From NCBI GenBank assembly GCA_015485375.1, contig WFTU01000284.1, forward strand, positions 1 to 18,025: DNA of 18,025 bases. The letters are read 5' to 3'. A program made the translations under genes and the position numbers. This DNA is from Paracoccaceae bacterium. Lineage in GTDB: Bacteria; Pseudomonadota; Alphaproteobacteria; Rhodobacterales; Rhodobacteraceae. Within the stretch, counting starts at the first letter, position 1. Every line of letters starts with the position of its first letter. The notes beneath the pieces are model-generated. The model worked only from the letters and a program-made list of their open reading frames with translations, was not told the origin of the DNA and made no database searches. Positions 8,630-15,600 of this stretch are shown here, piece by piece.

Positions 8630-9223
8630 ATGTCCAATCCCGCTCAGAAATCCGTTACCGCCGACAGCATCGCCGCAGCCGCGACGGCTGCCGCCAAAAA
8701 ACGCGGGCCTGCGCCTGTGCACCTTTGGAATCCGCCGTTTTGCGGTGATCTGGATATGCGGATTGCGCGGGACGGAACGTGGTTCTACCTCGGCACGCCG
8801 ATTGGCAGGAAACCGCTGGTGAAGCTGTTTTCCTCGATCATACGCAAGGACAACGACAAATATTTTCTGGTGACGCCGGTGGAAAAGGTGGGAATCACCG
8901 TCGATGATGCACCGTTCGTTGCGGTGGATTTCCATGTCGGGGGAACTGGCAAAAACCAGAAGATCACCTTCACGACCAATGTGGATGATACGGTGACCGC
9001 AGGGCCGGAGCATCCGTTGCGCCTAGAACGGGATCCGGAGAGCGGAGAGCCGTCGCCCTATGTTCTGGTGCGCGCCAATCTGGAGGCACTGATCGACCGC
9101 AAGAGTTTCTACCGGCTGGTTGATCTGGGCGAGGCCGGAACCGTCGACGGGGTGGAGTGGTTCGGCGTCTGGTCGGACGGGGTGTTCTTCCCGTTCATCA
9201 AAGTCAGCGAGCTGTCTTTATAA
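8630..9223 (+). CDS. DUF1285 domain protein
   Basis: A 197-residue soluble protein of the DUF1285 family, function unknown. Seen: an Ala/Lys-rich N-terminus, then PVHLWNPPFCGDLDMRI, WFYLGTPIGRKPLVKLFSSI, KYFLVTPVEKVGITVDDAPF and a C-terminal ALIDRKSFYRL with GVWSDGVFFPF, which are the conserved blocks of the family. The ATG at 8630 is preferred because the MSNP start fits family members. An in-frame ATG at 8585 would add 15 residues, and neither has a strong ribosome binding site. The gene is divergent from the MoxR operon and is often found beside it in Rhodobacterales. Its last 20 bases overlap the end of the convergent phosphatase gene. Confidence 0.85.
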   Translation: MSNPAQKSVTADSIAAAATAAAKKRGPAPVHLWNPPFCGDLDMRIARDGTWFYLGTPIGRKPLVKLFSSIIRKDNDKYFLVTPVEKVGITVDDAPFVAVDFHVGGTGKNQKITFTTNVDDTVTAGPEHPLRLERDPESGEPSPYVLVRANLEALIDRKSFYRLVDLGEAGTVDGVEWFGVWSDGVFFPFIKVSELSL

Positions 9224-9737
9224 ACGCCTCGAAACCGTGCAGGAAATCCAGCTGCCCGTCGGTCTCGATCCATTTCGGGTTGCTGGCGCGGGTGCGGGTG
9301 ATCGCGTCCGCGGCCGAAACCCCGTTCCAGACCAGCTGCGCCGCCAGCAAGGTTCCGGTGCGCCCCTTGCCAGCGCGACAGTGGAACACCACGGCCTCTC
9401 CACGATCGAGATAGGGGGCGACGGCCTCGCAAATCTCGACGGCCTGTGCCTCGGTCGGAGGGGTCATATCGGTGATCGGCGTGTAATGCGATGCAATGCC
9501 GTAGTGTGCGAACGCATCCACTTCGGGTTCGGATTCTTCGGTCAGGGTAACGAGAAGACGCGTGTTCACCCGCGCGAGGGCCTCCAGATCGCGCGAGAGG
9601 TCGCGGAAAATTCCGGGCCTCGGGGCGCCGCCGAGCAGACCGGGGACGAGCCAGGCAAAACCGTTGGGGCCGAAATACTCGGGCACCGGAGAGACCGCGG
9701 GCGCCCAGCCCCGTGCTTCGGGAAGCGCGTTATTCAT
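9204..9737 (-). CDS. Dual-specificity / tyrosine phosphatase-like protein
   Basis: A 177-residue cysteine-based phosphatase of the dual-specificity fold. Seen: the P-loop HCRAGKGRTG at residues 119-128 (nucleophile C120, arginine R126, a perfect CX5R motif), a candidate general acid D90 in PITDMTPP, and flanking DSP-type strands (RLLVTLTEE; EAVVFHC) and helix (GTLLAAQLVWNGVSAADAI). The start MNNALPEARGW (9737) is chosen over a longer reading because the longer frame would run deep into the upstream gene. With this start the gene overlaps the upstream globin-reductase gene by eight bases (ATGAATAA), which suggests translational coupling. The substrate is unknown; it could be protein phosphotyrosine, a phosphoinositide-like or a small-molecule phosphate. 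Its function may be linked to the redox/globin protein. Confidence 0.85.
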   Translation of the reverse strand: MNNALPEARGWAPAVSPVPEYFGPNGFAWLVPGLLGGAPRPGIFRDLSRDLEALARVNTRLLVTLTEESEPEVDAFAHYGIASHYTPITDMTPPTEAQAVEICEAVAPYLDRGEAVVFHCRAGKGRTGTLLAAQLVWNGVSAADAITRTRASNPKWIETDGQLDFLHGFEAFIKTAR

Positions 9738-11274
9738 GGCAGGTCCCACAAAACAGTTCGCCGGTGCGGGCATGGAGGTAGCCCTTGTCTCCGAGGGCCA
9801 TTTCATTTCCGCAACCGTCGCATAGCGAAGCCACGACCAGCGTTTCCTCGACGTAGGATTCCCGGATGCGTTCCACCCCGTCGAGAATAACGCCGCGAAT
9901 TTGCGATTTCACGATCTCGCGGCGGAACATCTCGTTCAGGGCAGCCCAGCGCGGGATCAGGTGTTCCGGAAAACCGAACATGCGCACGACCGAGAAAAAC
10001 AGCTTCTCGCGATAGTCGAACAGTTCGTCGGAAATCAGCATCCAGTGATGGGCGTTGAACGGAAGTTCGCCGAAATAGTCGCGCCGACCGGTAAGCAGAT
10101 CAGCCGTGAAGGCATATTGTTTCTCGATCAGGCGTTGCTTGGTGACACGGTGGAAAAATGGCGAAAGACGCGGGTCCGCGAAAACGCGGCCGTAAAACTC
10201 GGTCAGGATTTCGGTGAGGAGCGGGCCGCCTTGCAGCGCTTCCCAAAGCTCGGGGTCCGGCGGGACAGAGGCCACCTTGGCTTCGTCATCCGGTTTGTAA
10301 GGCACGGGCATCTCGAACGGGTCGGAATGCAGGTGATCCAGCTCCGCGCCATGGGCCAATGCGGCCACCCGCGCTGCCTCGACCATATCCGGAGCGCCGC
10401 AGACGATAACCGTGTGATCGCTCAGGGAGCGGCCGGGCGAAAACGCCATATCGGTAATTCTGCGCCCGCCGTTTTCACGAGAGGCAACGCAGTGAACCGT
10501 GAGGCTCCCGTGCTGCTCCGCCAATGCTTCAAGGTCTTCGCGCATATACAGGCCGTCTTCGGTTGTTGCGCCATGATACAGGGTAATCGGCGCATCGTGT
10601 CCGGCGAGCAGCGCATCGCGCACCACACCGATCAGCGGGGCGAGCCCGGTGCCGGTGCCGAGTAAGAGCAACGGGCGGTCTATCATGTCCTGCGCGTAGT
10701 AAACAACGCCGGACGGACCGTTGAATTCCACCCGGTCGCCCACCTCCATCGAGGACACCAGCCAGTCGCTAACCTTGCCGTCGGGATAATGGCGGATGTG
10801 CAGTTCTATATAATAGTCCGAAGACAGGCTGGCGATGGAGTAGCTACGCGCCTCGCCGTCCGGTCCGCGCAGGGTAACAAACTGCCCTGCCCGCCAGTCG
10901 ATGTTGCGTTCGGCCTCCAGCAGGAATTTGTAAACACTGTCGGACAGTCGGGTTTTTTCGGCAATGACCGCGCCGGTAACCCATTTGGCAAGATCGGGGA
11001 GTTTGGCCTCCACCAGCCTCGGGTTGCTGGTCATGCACGGCAGAAAGAAACCGAGTTCCTGCAGTTCCTCGGGCAATCGTGCGCGGGCCTCGGGGCCGGG
11101 GTCGCCCGAAACGGCCTCCAGCATACAGGAGCGACAGGTTCCCTTGCGACAGGAAAACGTAACATTGGCCCCGCCACGCAACATGGCATCCAGCGCGGTC
11201 TGCCCTTCGGGAACCCTGTAGGTTTTTCCCTCGAACTGTATCCAGCGTGGATCGGAAGATTCTGCGGTGCTCAA
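9730..11274 (-). CDS. Four-part fusion: 2Fe-2S ferredoxin, FAD/NAD reductase, truncated globin, zinc ribbon
   Basis: A 514-residue soluble protein. Seen in order: a plant-type 2Fe-2S ferredoxin domain (about 10-95) with cysteines C42, C47, C50 and C80; a ferredoxin-NADP-reductase-type module (about 96-320) with the flavin motif RSYSIAS (143-149), nucleotide motif GTGTGLAP (206-213) and CGAPDMV (292-298); a truncated (2/2) globin (about 345-460) with EFYGRVFADPRLSPFF and the likely proximal haem histidine H409 in NAHHWMLISDELFD; and a C-terminal CX2C...CX2C ribbon (C485, C488, C509, C512). By analogy with flavohaemoglobins it could pass electrons from NAD(P)H to a haem that handles O2 or NO, but the globin here is of the truncated type and at the other end. 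The start is TTG at 11274-11272, fixed by AGGAG at 11281-11285. The phosphatase gene overlaps its end. Confidence 0.88.
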   Translation of the reverse strand: MSTAESSDPRWIQFEGKTYRVPEGQTALDAMLRGGANVTFSCRKGTCRSCMLEAVSGDPGPEARARLPEELQELGFFLPCMTSNPRLVEAKLPDLAKWVTGAVIAEKTRLSDSVYKFLLEAERNIDWRAGQFVTLRGPDGEARSYSIASLSSDYYIELHIRHYPDGKVSDWLVSSMEVGDRVEFNGPSGVVYYAQDMIDRPLLLLGTGTGLAPLIGVVRDALLAGHDAPITLYHGATTEDGLYMREDLEALAEQHGSLTVHCVASRENGGRRITDMAFSPGRSLSDHTVIVCGAPDMVEAARVAALAHGAELDHLHSDPFEMPVPYKPDDEAKVASVPPDPELWEALQGGPLLTEILTEFYGRVFADPRLSPFFHRVTKQRLIEKQYAFTADLLTGRRDYFGELPFNAHHWMLISDELFDYREKLFFSVVRMFGFPEHLIPRWAALNEMFRREIVKSQIRGVILDGVERIRESYVEETLVVASLCDGCGNEMALGDKGYLHARTGELFCGTCHE

Positions 11275-11280
11275 CGGGCG

Positions 11281-11285
11281 CTCCT
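11281..11285 (-). promoter_or_regulatory. Ribosome binding site deciding a TTG start
   Basis: AGGAG on the minus strand, six bases before the TTG at 11274. No in-frame ATG with comparable spacing exists nearby; the ATG at 11290 is in another frame. This supports a TTG start for the globin-reductase fusion. Confidence 0.7.
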
Positions 11286-11348
11286 GTCATTCCTTGCCCC
11301 GCCCCGGAAGCTCAACTTCCAAGAGATAGGAGCGAAATTATTGCGACA

Positions 11349-11365
11349 GGTTTATGACATAAACC
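11349..11365. promoter_or_regulatory. 17-bp perfect palindrome, operator candidate
   Basis: GGTTTATGACATAAACC reads the same on both strands except for its central base. It lies about 75 bp upstream of the TTG start of the globin-reductase fusion, a usual place for an operator or activator site. I cannot match it to a regulator: it is not an FNR site (TTGAT-N4-ATCAA), nor the NsrR or Zur sites I know. Confidence 0.6.
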
Positions 11366-11472
11366 CGAGCCGCATTTTCTCCGAAAAAATTCCCGGCCCG
11401 GGCATGGTTGCACAGATAATTGTCGAGCTGCAAGAGGGGAAATATAATGCAGGAAAAAAGGCGGATATTTGA

Positions 11473-11480
11473 TTTATGTC
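11473..11480 (+). repeat. Copy of the TTTATGTC word
   Basis: TTTATGTC, the same eight bases as half of the palindrome at 11349-11365 read on the opposite strand. The flanks form a short imperfect inverted repeat, TATGT-CA-ACATA (11476-11487). Confidence 0.5.
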
Positions 11481-11587
11481 AACATAGCATGGCAATTATT
11501 GCGGTAAGCACTCCGTTCGGGATTCCGTATCAATCTCGAAAACGTGAGGGGGTCGCCGGTCTAAAGATTTCTATTCGGCAAAGGAAT

Positions 11588-11628
11588 GACATAAACTTGC
11601 CGCATTTGCGACGTAGCGTATTTATGTC
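11588..11628. repeat. Inverted pair of the GACATAAA / TTTATGTC word
   Basis: GACATAAA at 11588-11595 and its exact complement TTTATGTC at 11621-11628 are separated by 25 bases. The second copy is about 80 bp upstream of the dynamin-like start codon. The spacing, about three helical turns between centres, would suit two regulator dimers on one face of the DNA. An 8-bp stem with a long loop is the alternative. A weak promoter (TTGCGA at 11606, TAATAG at 11630, 18-bp spacer) would place the second copy between the -35 and -10 boxes. Confidence 0.5.
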
Positions 11629-11662
11629 GTAATAGTTGTATCTAGTTTTCCAGACAAATTTA

Positions 11663-11677
11663 GAGGTTTTTGACCTC
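11663..11677. other. Small hairpin before the dynamin-like gene
   Basis: GAGGT, five bases, ACCTC: a 5-bp stem with a 5-base loop, 30 bp before the start codon. It is not followed by a T-run, so it is not a terminator. It may be incidental. Confidence 0.25.
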
Positions 11678-11706
11678 CTACGCTGTATTGGCAGCCAGGG
11701 TGACAG

Positions 11707-13884
11707 ATGAGTGAACTGGGTAAAATCGGAATCTGCGCGTCGGAGCAATTCGACATGCTCGAGGAAATTGTAACAAAGGCCCGCCAGCCGGAGTTTCCCG
11801 AAATTGACGTATTGTTCTCAAGCGCTATAGAGAAGATGCGTGCCGGCTGTGTTCGCCTGTCTGTTGTCGGTCAGGTAAAGGCAGGAAAAAGCTCTCTTAT
11901 CAATGCACTCACCGGAATGCGGGATTTTCTTCCGACGGAAGTAAACCCGTGGACAGCCGTGATCACCAACCTCAATTTTGGCTACCCGGGCAAGCCCACA
12001 AGCGGTGGCGCATTCCTTCTGTTCAGCGACGGCGAATGGGAGAGGATGCTGGAAGGCGATGCCGAAACCAGAAAGCTGGCCGAGGAACTTCTTCCGGGTT
12101 TCAGTTCGGGTTTGCTGCGCGAGCAGGTCGAGGAAATGCGCGAAACCGCAAAAAAACGACTCGGTGGTCTCTATCATCACCTGCTGGGGAAAACGCACAG
12201 TTTCAACACAATTACGCCGGAATTGCTGGAGCGTTATGTCAGTGCAGGATACGCTGATGGCGAAAATGCCGACTCCAGTGCAGGAAAGTTTTCGGGAATC
12301 ACCAAATTTGCCGAGGTATTTTTCCCGATGGAGCCTTTCGCGATTCCCGCCACGGTTTCGGATACTCCGGGGATTAACGATCCTTTCCTCGTGCGCGATG
12401 AAATCACGACGCGCAGTTTCCAGCACGCCGATATTTTTGTCGTCGCCCTTTCGGTGCATCAGGCGCTGAATACGGCCGATATAGCACTGCTGAAAATGCT
12501 TTCGGTTCACAAGGGGAAAAAGACGCTTATTTTTGTGAACAGGATCGACCAGCTTGACGATCCGGTCCAGACTGTACCCGAAGTGCTGCAGGCGCTCGAC
12601 GAACGCCTGCAGGAAGAACTGGACGACGGCGATTACACCCTCATCGCGGGAAGCGCCGTCTGGGGGGGACTGGCGTCAAGCGGCAGCGACGACGACCTCG
12701 AGGCTGCCGCCCGGAGCGACGCATTCAGGTCCTACCGGGAACATCTGGAAATGGATGACAGCAGTTCGCTACGCGAAAAGTTCTACGCTATCTCGGGCTT
12801 CCGCGATCTGGCGCTTGCCATCGACGGATTGATTACAAACGGACCCGCAAAATCCATATTGCAGGAAGCGGTCTCGGAAGTATCGTCCTCGATCATGCTG
12901 TTGCGGAATATGCTCGAGGAGCGGCTTTCGCGCGAAGCATCGTCGCTCGTTGATACAGATGATATCCCTGCGGTTATAGCTCAGGAAAAGAAACGCATTT
13001 CACAGAGGGTCGGCAACCTCTCCGATCTGCAGGTTTCGCTGAAGAAGGCGGCCGATGCAGGACACAACCAGTTGCTCGGGAACGGCGATGTCGTCTTCAA
13101 GTCGGTGATGAAGGCGATTGACGCCGCTGTTACAGCCTATGTCGAAGCGCAATCGCGCAATTTGCGAGAGGCGTTTTCGCAAGACGGGACAAAGTCCCGC
13201 TGGACACTCGAGACCGGCGATATTCGCAGCCGTGTGGAACAGCAGGTCACCGAAAGCTATCGCAACGGCCGCACGGAACTGGACGGCTTGTTGCAAAAAC
13301 ATGCGGACTCTATCAACGAAATAATCAGGCCGCTGGCAGGCGATATCCAGATCGACCGGATCCTTGATAGCCTGCCGCATGACGATATTTTTCCGGGGTT
13401 CAAACCGGCCAGCACGCTGGTCGAGGTCGAACTGGTCAACGAGCGTGGCTGGAAATTCTGGAAACGCAGTGAAATGAGCGCGGACGAGGCCGTTAACCGT
13501 GTTAAAAGTGTCATTCGCGCGGAATTGTATTCTTCGATCGAGGCTTTGCGAAAAGTTGCCCGTCAGTCTATTGCCGAAAGAACCGGAGCGGCACTGGAGC
13601 GCCTGAACGGGTTGATTGATGCCTCCCGGCAGATGGTAGCAAGTGAAATCGAAAGCCTTGAAAACGACGCCGCGGCGTTGGCAGAAGGCGATGCCGGCGA
13701 AACCCTGCAGCGGATCAAGGCGGATCGCGAAGAACGGGCCGCACAGCGCCGCAAAAGCATTGAAGCCCTCAAGGAGGCCGAACTGGCGCTGCACGAAAAT
13801 TTCGGGACCCTGGCCAAAGCACATTCCGCAAATCAGAGCCGGATGGCTGAACCGCCTGCTCTTGCCCGGGTGGCCGAACGATGA
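11707..13884 (+). CDS. Dynamin-like GTPase (large)
   Basis: A 725-residue GTPase of the bacterial dynamin-like type. Seen: G1 GQVKAGKSS (about 55-63), G2 threonine in PWTAVIT (T83), G3 DTPG (219-222), G4 NRID (278-281). A roughly 100-residue insert lies between G2 and G3, and a long, mostly helical C-terminal half (about 370-710) is expected to form the stalk. A tryptophan/lysine-rich patch, RGWKFWKR (about 580-587), sits where other bacterial dynamin-like proteins carry a membrane-touching tip. The C-terminus (about 630-710) looks coiled coil. There is no classic transmembrane segment, so it is probably a peripheral membrane protein. The start ATG has AGGG six bases upstream. The gene overlaps the next GTPase gene by four bases (ATGA), as in known two-gene bacterial dynamin-like pairs. 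Role inferred: nucleotide-driven membrane tethering or remodelling. Confidence 0.87.
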   Translation: MSELGKIGICASEQFDMLEEIVTKARQPEFPEIDVLFSSAIEKMRAGCVRLSVVGQVKAGKSSLINALTGMRDFLPTEVNPWTAVITNLNFGYPGKPTSGGAFLLFSDGEWERMLEGDAETRKLAEELLPGFSSGLLREQVEEMRETAKKRLGGLYHHLLGKTHSFNTITPELLERYVSAGYADGENADSSAGKFSGITKFAEVFFPMEPFAIPATVSDTPGINDPFLVRDEITTRSFQHADIFVVALSVHQALNTADIALLKMLSVHKGKKTLIFVNRIDQLDDPVQTVPEVLQALDERLQEELDDGDYTLIAGSAVWGGLASSGSDDDLEAAARSDAFRSYREHLEMDDSSSLREKFYAISGFRDLALAIDGLITNGPAKSILQEAVSEVSSSIMLLRNMLEERLSREASSLVDTDDIPAVIAQEKKRISQRVGNLSDLQVSLKKAADAGHNQLLGNGDVVFKSVMKAIDAAVTAYVEAQSRNLREAFSQDGTKSRWTLETGDIRSRVEQQVTESYRNGRTELDGLLQKHADSINEIIRPLAGDIQIDRILDSLPHDDIFPGFKPASTLVEVELVNERGWKFWKRSEMSADEAVNRVKSVIRAELYSSIEALRKVARQSIAERTGAALERLNGLIDASRQMVASEIESLENDAAALAEGDAGETLQRIKADREERAAQRRKSIEALKEAELALHENFGTLAKAHSANQSRMAEPPALARVAER

Positions 13885-14999
13885 ATATGGTATCCAACGT
13901 CACTTCGCTGAAGAAAAATGTCGGAAACGCCCCCTCGGCGTCTGTTGATCGGCATTTCAACATAGTTGTTGCCGGCGAGTTCAATGCCGGAAAGTCCTCG
14001 GTCGTAAATCTGTTGCTGCGCAGACAGGTTATGCCTGTGACAGTCGGCTTCACACACATGCCGCCGGTGCGGGTTTTTCCTGCCGGACAGGAAGCCTGGC
14101 ACGTGCTTTCGGCAGGAAACGAACGCCTCCCGGAGGAGGATTTCCTGAGCGGTCGCATTGCGGGTACTTCTGTGCGCTCTGCGCGTATCGAATTGCCGCT
14201 GAAATCTTTCAATGGCGCAACAATAACCGAGGTTTCTGTCGGGCAGCACGGCGAGCTGGACCCCGAAGCCGAAGCTGCCCTGCAGTCTGCCGATCTGCTG
14301 ATCTGGTGCACAATGGGGCAGCGGGCGTGGTGCCTGACAGAAATCACCGTGGTCGAAAAACTGCCGCCGAGGTTGCTGCGAAACGCCATTCTTGCGGTGA
14401 CCAGAATCGACTACATGGATACTGCCGCAGACCGCGACAAGATCCTGACCCGCCTCGAGCGCGAGGCAAGCCGGTATTTTCGTGCAATCCTGCCGGTTGG
14501 CGCAAGCCAGAAAGCCCTGCGGAATGCCGCAGACGACAACCATTGGGCCGGAAGCGGCGGGCAAGCGCTCCACGACCACGTTATGAGCGAGTTTTCGCAG
14601 TCGGAGCATTTTGGCCGTGCGCCGCAAACCGCGGAACTGGAAGATATCGGAAAATTCAGATCGCAAGCGCCCGAAAAAACACTGTCGGTGACGGAGTTGC
14701 ATGAACTGTGGCAGGAGAGTCTCAACGATCTGGAGGCATGGATCGCGGGGACTTCCGGCGTTGGTGACAAGGAGGTTCTGGGCGAAATCAAATCCCGCCT
14801 GCAAGATTTTCTGGATACGCATTTTTGCGTTCGGGACCCGTCCGCATCCGGAATTGCGCCGCTCGCCGCGGTATTCGGGCAGGCCATCCAGCGGGTTTCG
14901 CAAGAGATTGAATTGCCAAAAGGCCGTGCCGCCATCGGCATTGATCTGGTTTTACAGCTTGAGGAGGAAATTCATATTCGTTTGTCCGATACACGATAA
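13881..14999 (+). CDS. Second dynamin-type GTPase-fold protein with degenerate G3 motif
   Basis: A 372-residue partner GTPase. Seen: G1 GEFNAGKSS (about 32-40), candidate G2 threonines in PVTVGFTHMPP (T54, T58), strand and switch-II region ATITEVSVGQHGELD where the expected DxxG reads VSVG (about 118-121), the stretch SADLLIWCTMGQRAW, and G4 TRID (174-177) followed by a G5-like PVGAS. The loss of the G3 aspartate suggests altered or absent GTP hydrolysis. The helical tail is much shorter than that of the upstream dynamin-like protein. Translation is coupled to the upstream gene by ATGA at 13881-13884. I infer that it forms a heteromeric pair with the larger GTPase. I am sure of the P-loop GTPase fold, less sure that it is a dynamin rather than another TRAFAC GTPase. 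Confidence 0.8.
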   Translation: MNMVSNVTSLKKNVGNAPSASVDRHFNIVVAGEFNAGKSSVVNLLLRRQVMPVTVGFTHMPPVRVFPAGQEAWHVLSAGNERLPEEDFLSGRIAGTSVRSARIELPLKSFNGATITEVSVGQHGELDPEAEAALQSADLLIWCTMGQRAWCLTEITVVEKLPPRLLRNAILAVTRIDYMDTAADRDKILTRLEREASRYFRAILPVGASQKALRNAADDNHWAGSGGQALHDHVMSEFSQSEHFGRAPQTAELEDIGKFRSQAPEKTLSVTELHELWQESLNDLEAWIAGTSGVGDKEVLGEIKSRLQDFLDTHFCVRDPSASGIAPLAAVFGQAIQRVSQEIELPKGRAAIGIDLVLQLEEEIHIRLSDTR

Positions 15000-15078
15000 T
15001 TCCATTTTTGCACTTTGACCCACCCGAACCGGGTCGGTGCGCCTGTATTGTAAGTGTTGCAGCCTGTAGTTTTCCAAT

Positions 15079-15114
15079 CCGTCGTATGACGTGTTTAGCA
15101 AAAACCGACGACGG
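15079..15114. repeat. Inverted repeat upstream of the roadblock-like gene
   Basis: CCGTCGT (15079-15085) and its exact complement ACGACGG (15108-15114) are 22 bases apart, ending 25 bp before the start codon at 15140. Either a hairpin in the leader or a spaced operator. No T-run follows. Confidence 0.35.
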
Positions 15115-15139
15115 TAATATTAACGAGAAGGGGACTGAA

Positions 15140-15544
15140 ATGTCACTTGATAACGCCTTGGCAGATGCCATGAATACCATTCCCGAATGTGTCGCGGGGG
15201 GCTACGTCGACATGACCTCCGGCCTGTTGCTTGGCCTGAAAACACTGGATTCCCATCCGCAGGAAGTTCTGGACATGGTTGCTGCTGCAACTGCGGATAT
15301 GTTCCAGGGGCCGACGGTTATCCAGGTCGAGGAATCGTTCAAGAAGTCGCGCGGAAACAGTGATAGCGATCACCACTATTTTCAGGAGTTTCTGGTTTTC
15401 AGCGACAACCTGATCCACGTTTTCCTGCGTACGAAACGCTATCCGGACCATGTTGTGGTCTTCGTGACGCGCAAAAGCGCCAACATCGGGATGGTTCTTG
15501 CCAAATCCCGCATGGCGGTCGATGCAGTGACGGACGCGGTCTGA
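15140..15544 (+). CDS. Roadblock/LC7-like small protein
   Basis: A 134-residue soluble protein that reads like a roadblock/LC7 (MglB-type) domain over almost its whole length. Seen: an N-terminal helix (LADAMNTIPE), the strand pair CVAGGYVDMTSGLLLGL, a helix VLDMVAAATADMF, the strands FQEFLVFSDNLIHVFLR and DHVVVFVTRKSANIGMV, and a final helix AKSRMAVDAV. Known for the family: roadblock proteins dimerise and act as activators or platforms for small GTPases, as MglB does for MglA, and they occur with GTPases in actinobacterial conservons. That fits its place after two GTPase genes. The ATG at 15140 is chosen for the strong AGGGG at 15129-15133. A 140-bp gap with an inverted repeat separates it from the upstream gene, so it may have its own leader. 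The assignment rests on pattern, not on a motif. Confidence 0.65.
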   Translation: MSLDNALADAMNTIPECVAGGYVDMTSGLLLGLKTLDSHPQEVLDMVAAATADMFQGPTVIQVEESFKKSRGNSDSDHHYFQEFLVFSDNLIHVFLRTKRYPDHVVVFVTRKSANIGMVLAKSRMAVDAVTDAV

Positions 15545-15567
15545 TACCGGAAAACCTCCGGAAATCA

Positions 15568-15600
15568 TTGACATAATACAGCGGGCACCAGCAATATAGT
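15568..15600 (+). promoter_or_regulatory. Putative internal promoter before the last two genes
   Basis: TTGACA at 15568-15573 is a perfect -35 box; CAATAT at 15592-15597 (18-bp spacer) is a fair -10 box. TGACATAA at 15569-15576 matches the word repeated upstream of the dynamin-like gene. The start codon at 15628 follows about 30 bases later with GAGG at 15617-15620. Confidence 0.4.

Larger units (their letters stand above)
11275..11706. other. Divergent control region between the globin-reductase and dynamin-like genes
   Basis: This 432-bp stretch without a convincing gene is more A+T-rich than its surroundings. It holds the leader of the minus-strand globin-reductase gene, a 17-bp perfect palindrome (11349-11365), further single copies of TTTATGTC or its complement (11473-11480, 11588-11595, 11621-11628), and a small hairpin (11663-11677). 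AGGG at 11697-11700 is the probable ribosome binding site of the dynamin-like gene. A 61-codon reading frame at 11447-11632 has a fair GAGGGG upstream, but it uses several codons rare in the neighbours (AGG, ATA, TTA, CTA) and covers three of the repeated sites, so I do not call it a gene. Confidence 0.75.

Noticed and set aside
9738..9806. Longer start for the phosphatase
   Set aside because: It would add residues encoded inside the end of the globin-reductase gene; the ATG at 9737 gives a normal overlap.
11447..11632. 61-codon frame in the divergent intergenic region with GAGGGG upstream
   Set aside because: Codon choice (AGG, ATA, TTA, CTA) is unlike the neighbours, the product resembles nothing, and the frame spans three copies of the repeated regulatory word. 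It could still be a leader peptide, but I cannot support it.
11707..14999. Direct assignment of the GTPase pair to the Eleos (LeoA/LeoBC-like) defence system
   Set aside because: The two-GTPase layout is similar, but without a search I cannot show homology beyond the GTPase fold, and the roadblock and ABC/pseudophosphatase genes are not part of that system as I know it.
15022..15034. ACCCG-AAC-CGGGT hairpin after the second GTPase gene as a terminator
   Set aside because: Short stem and no following T-run.
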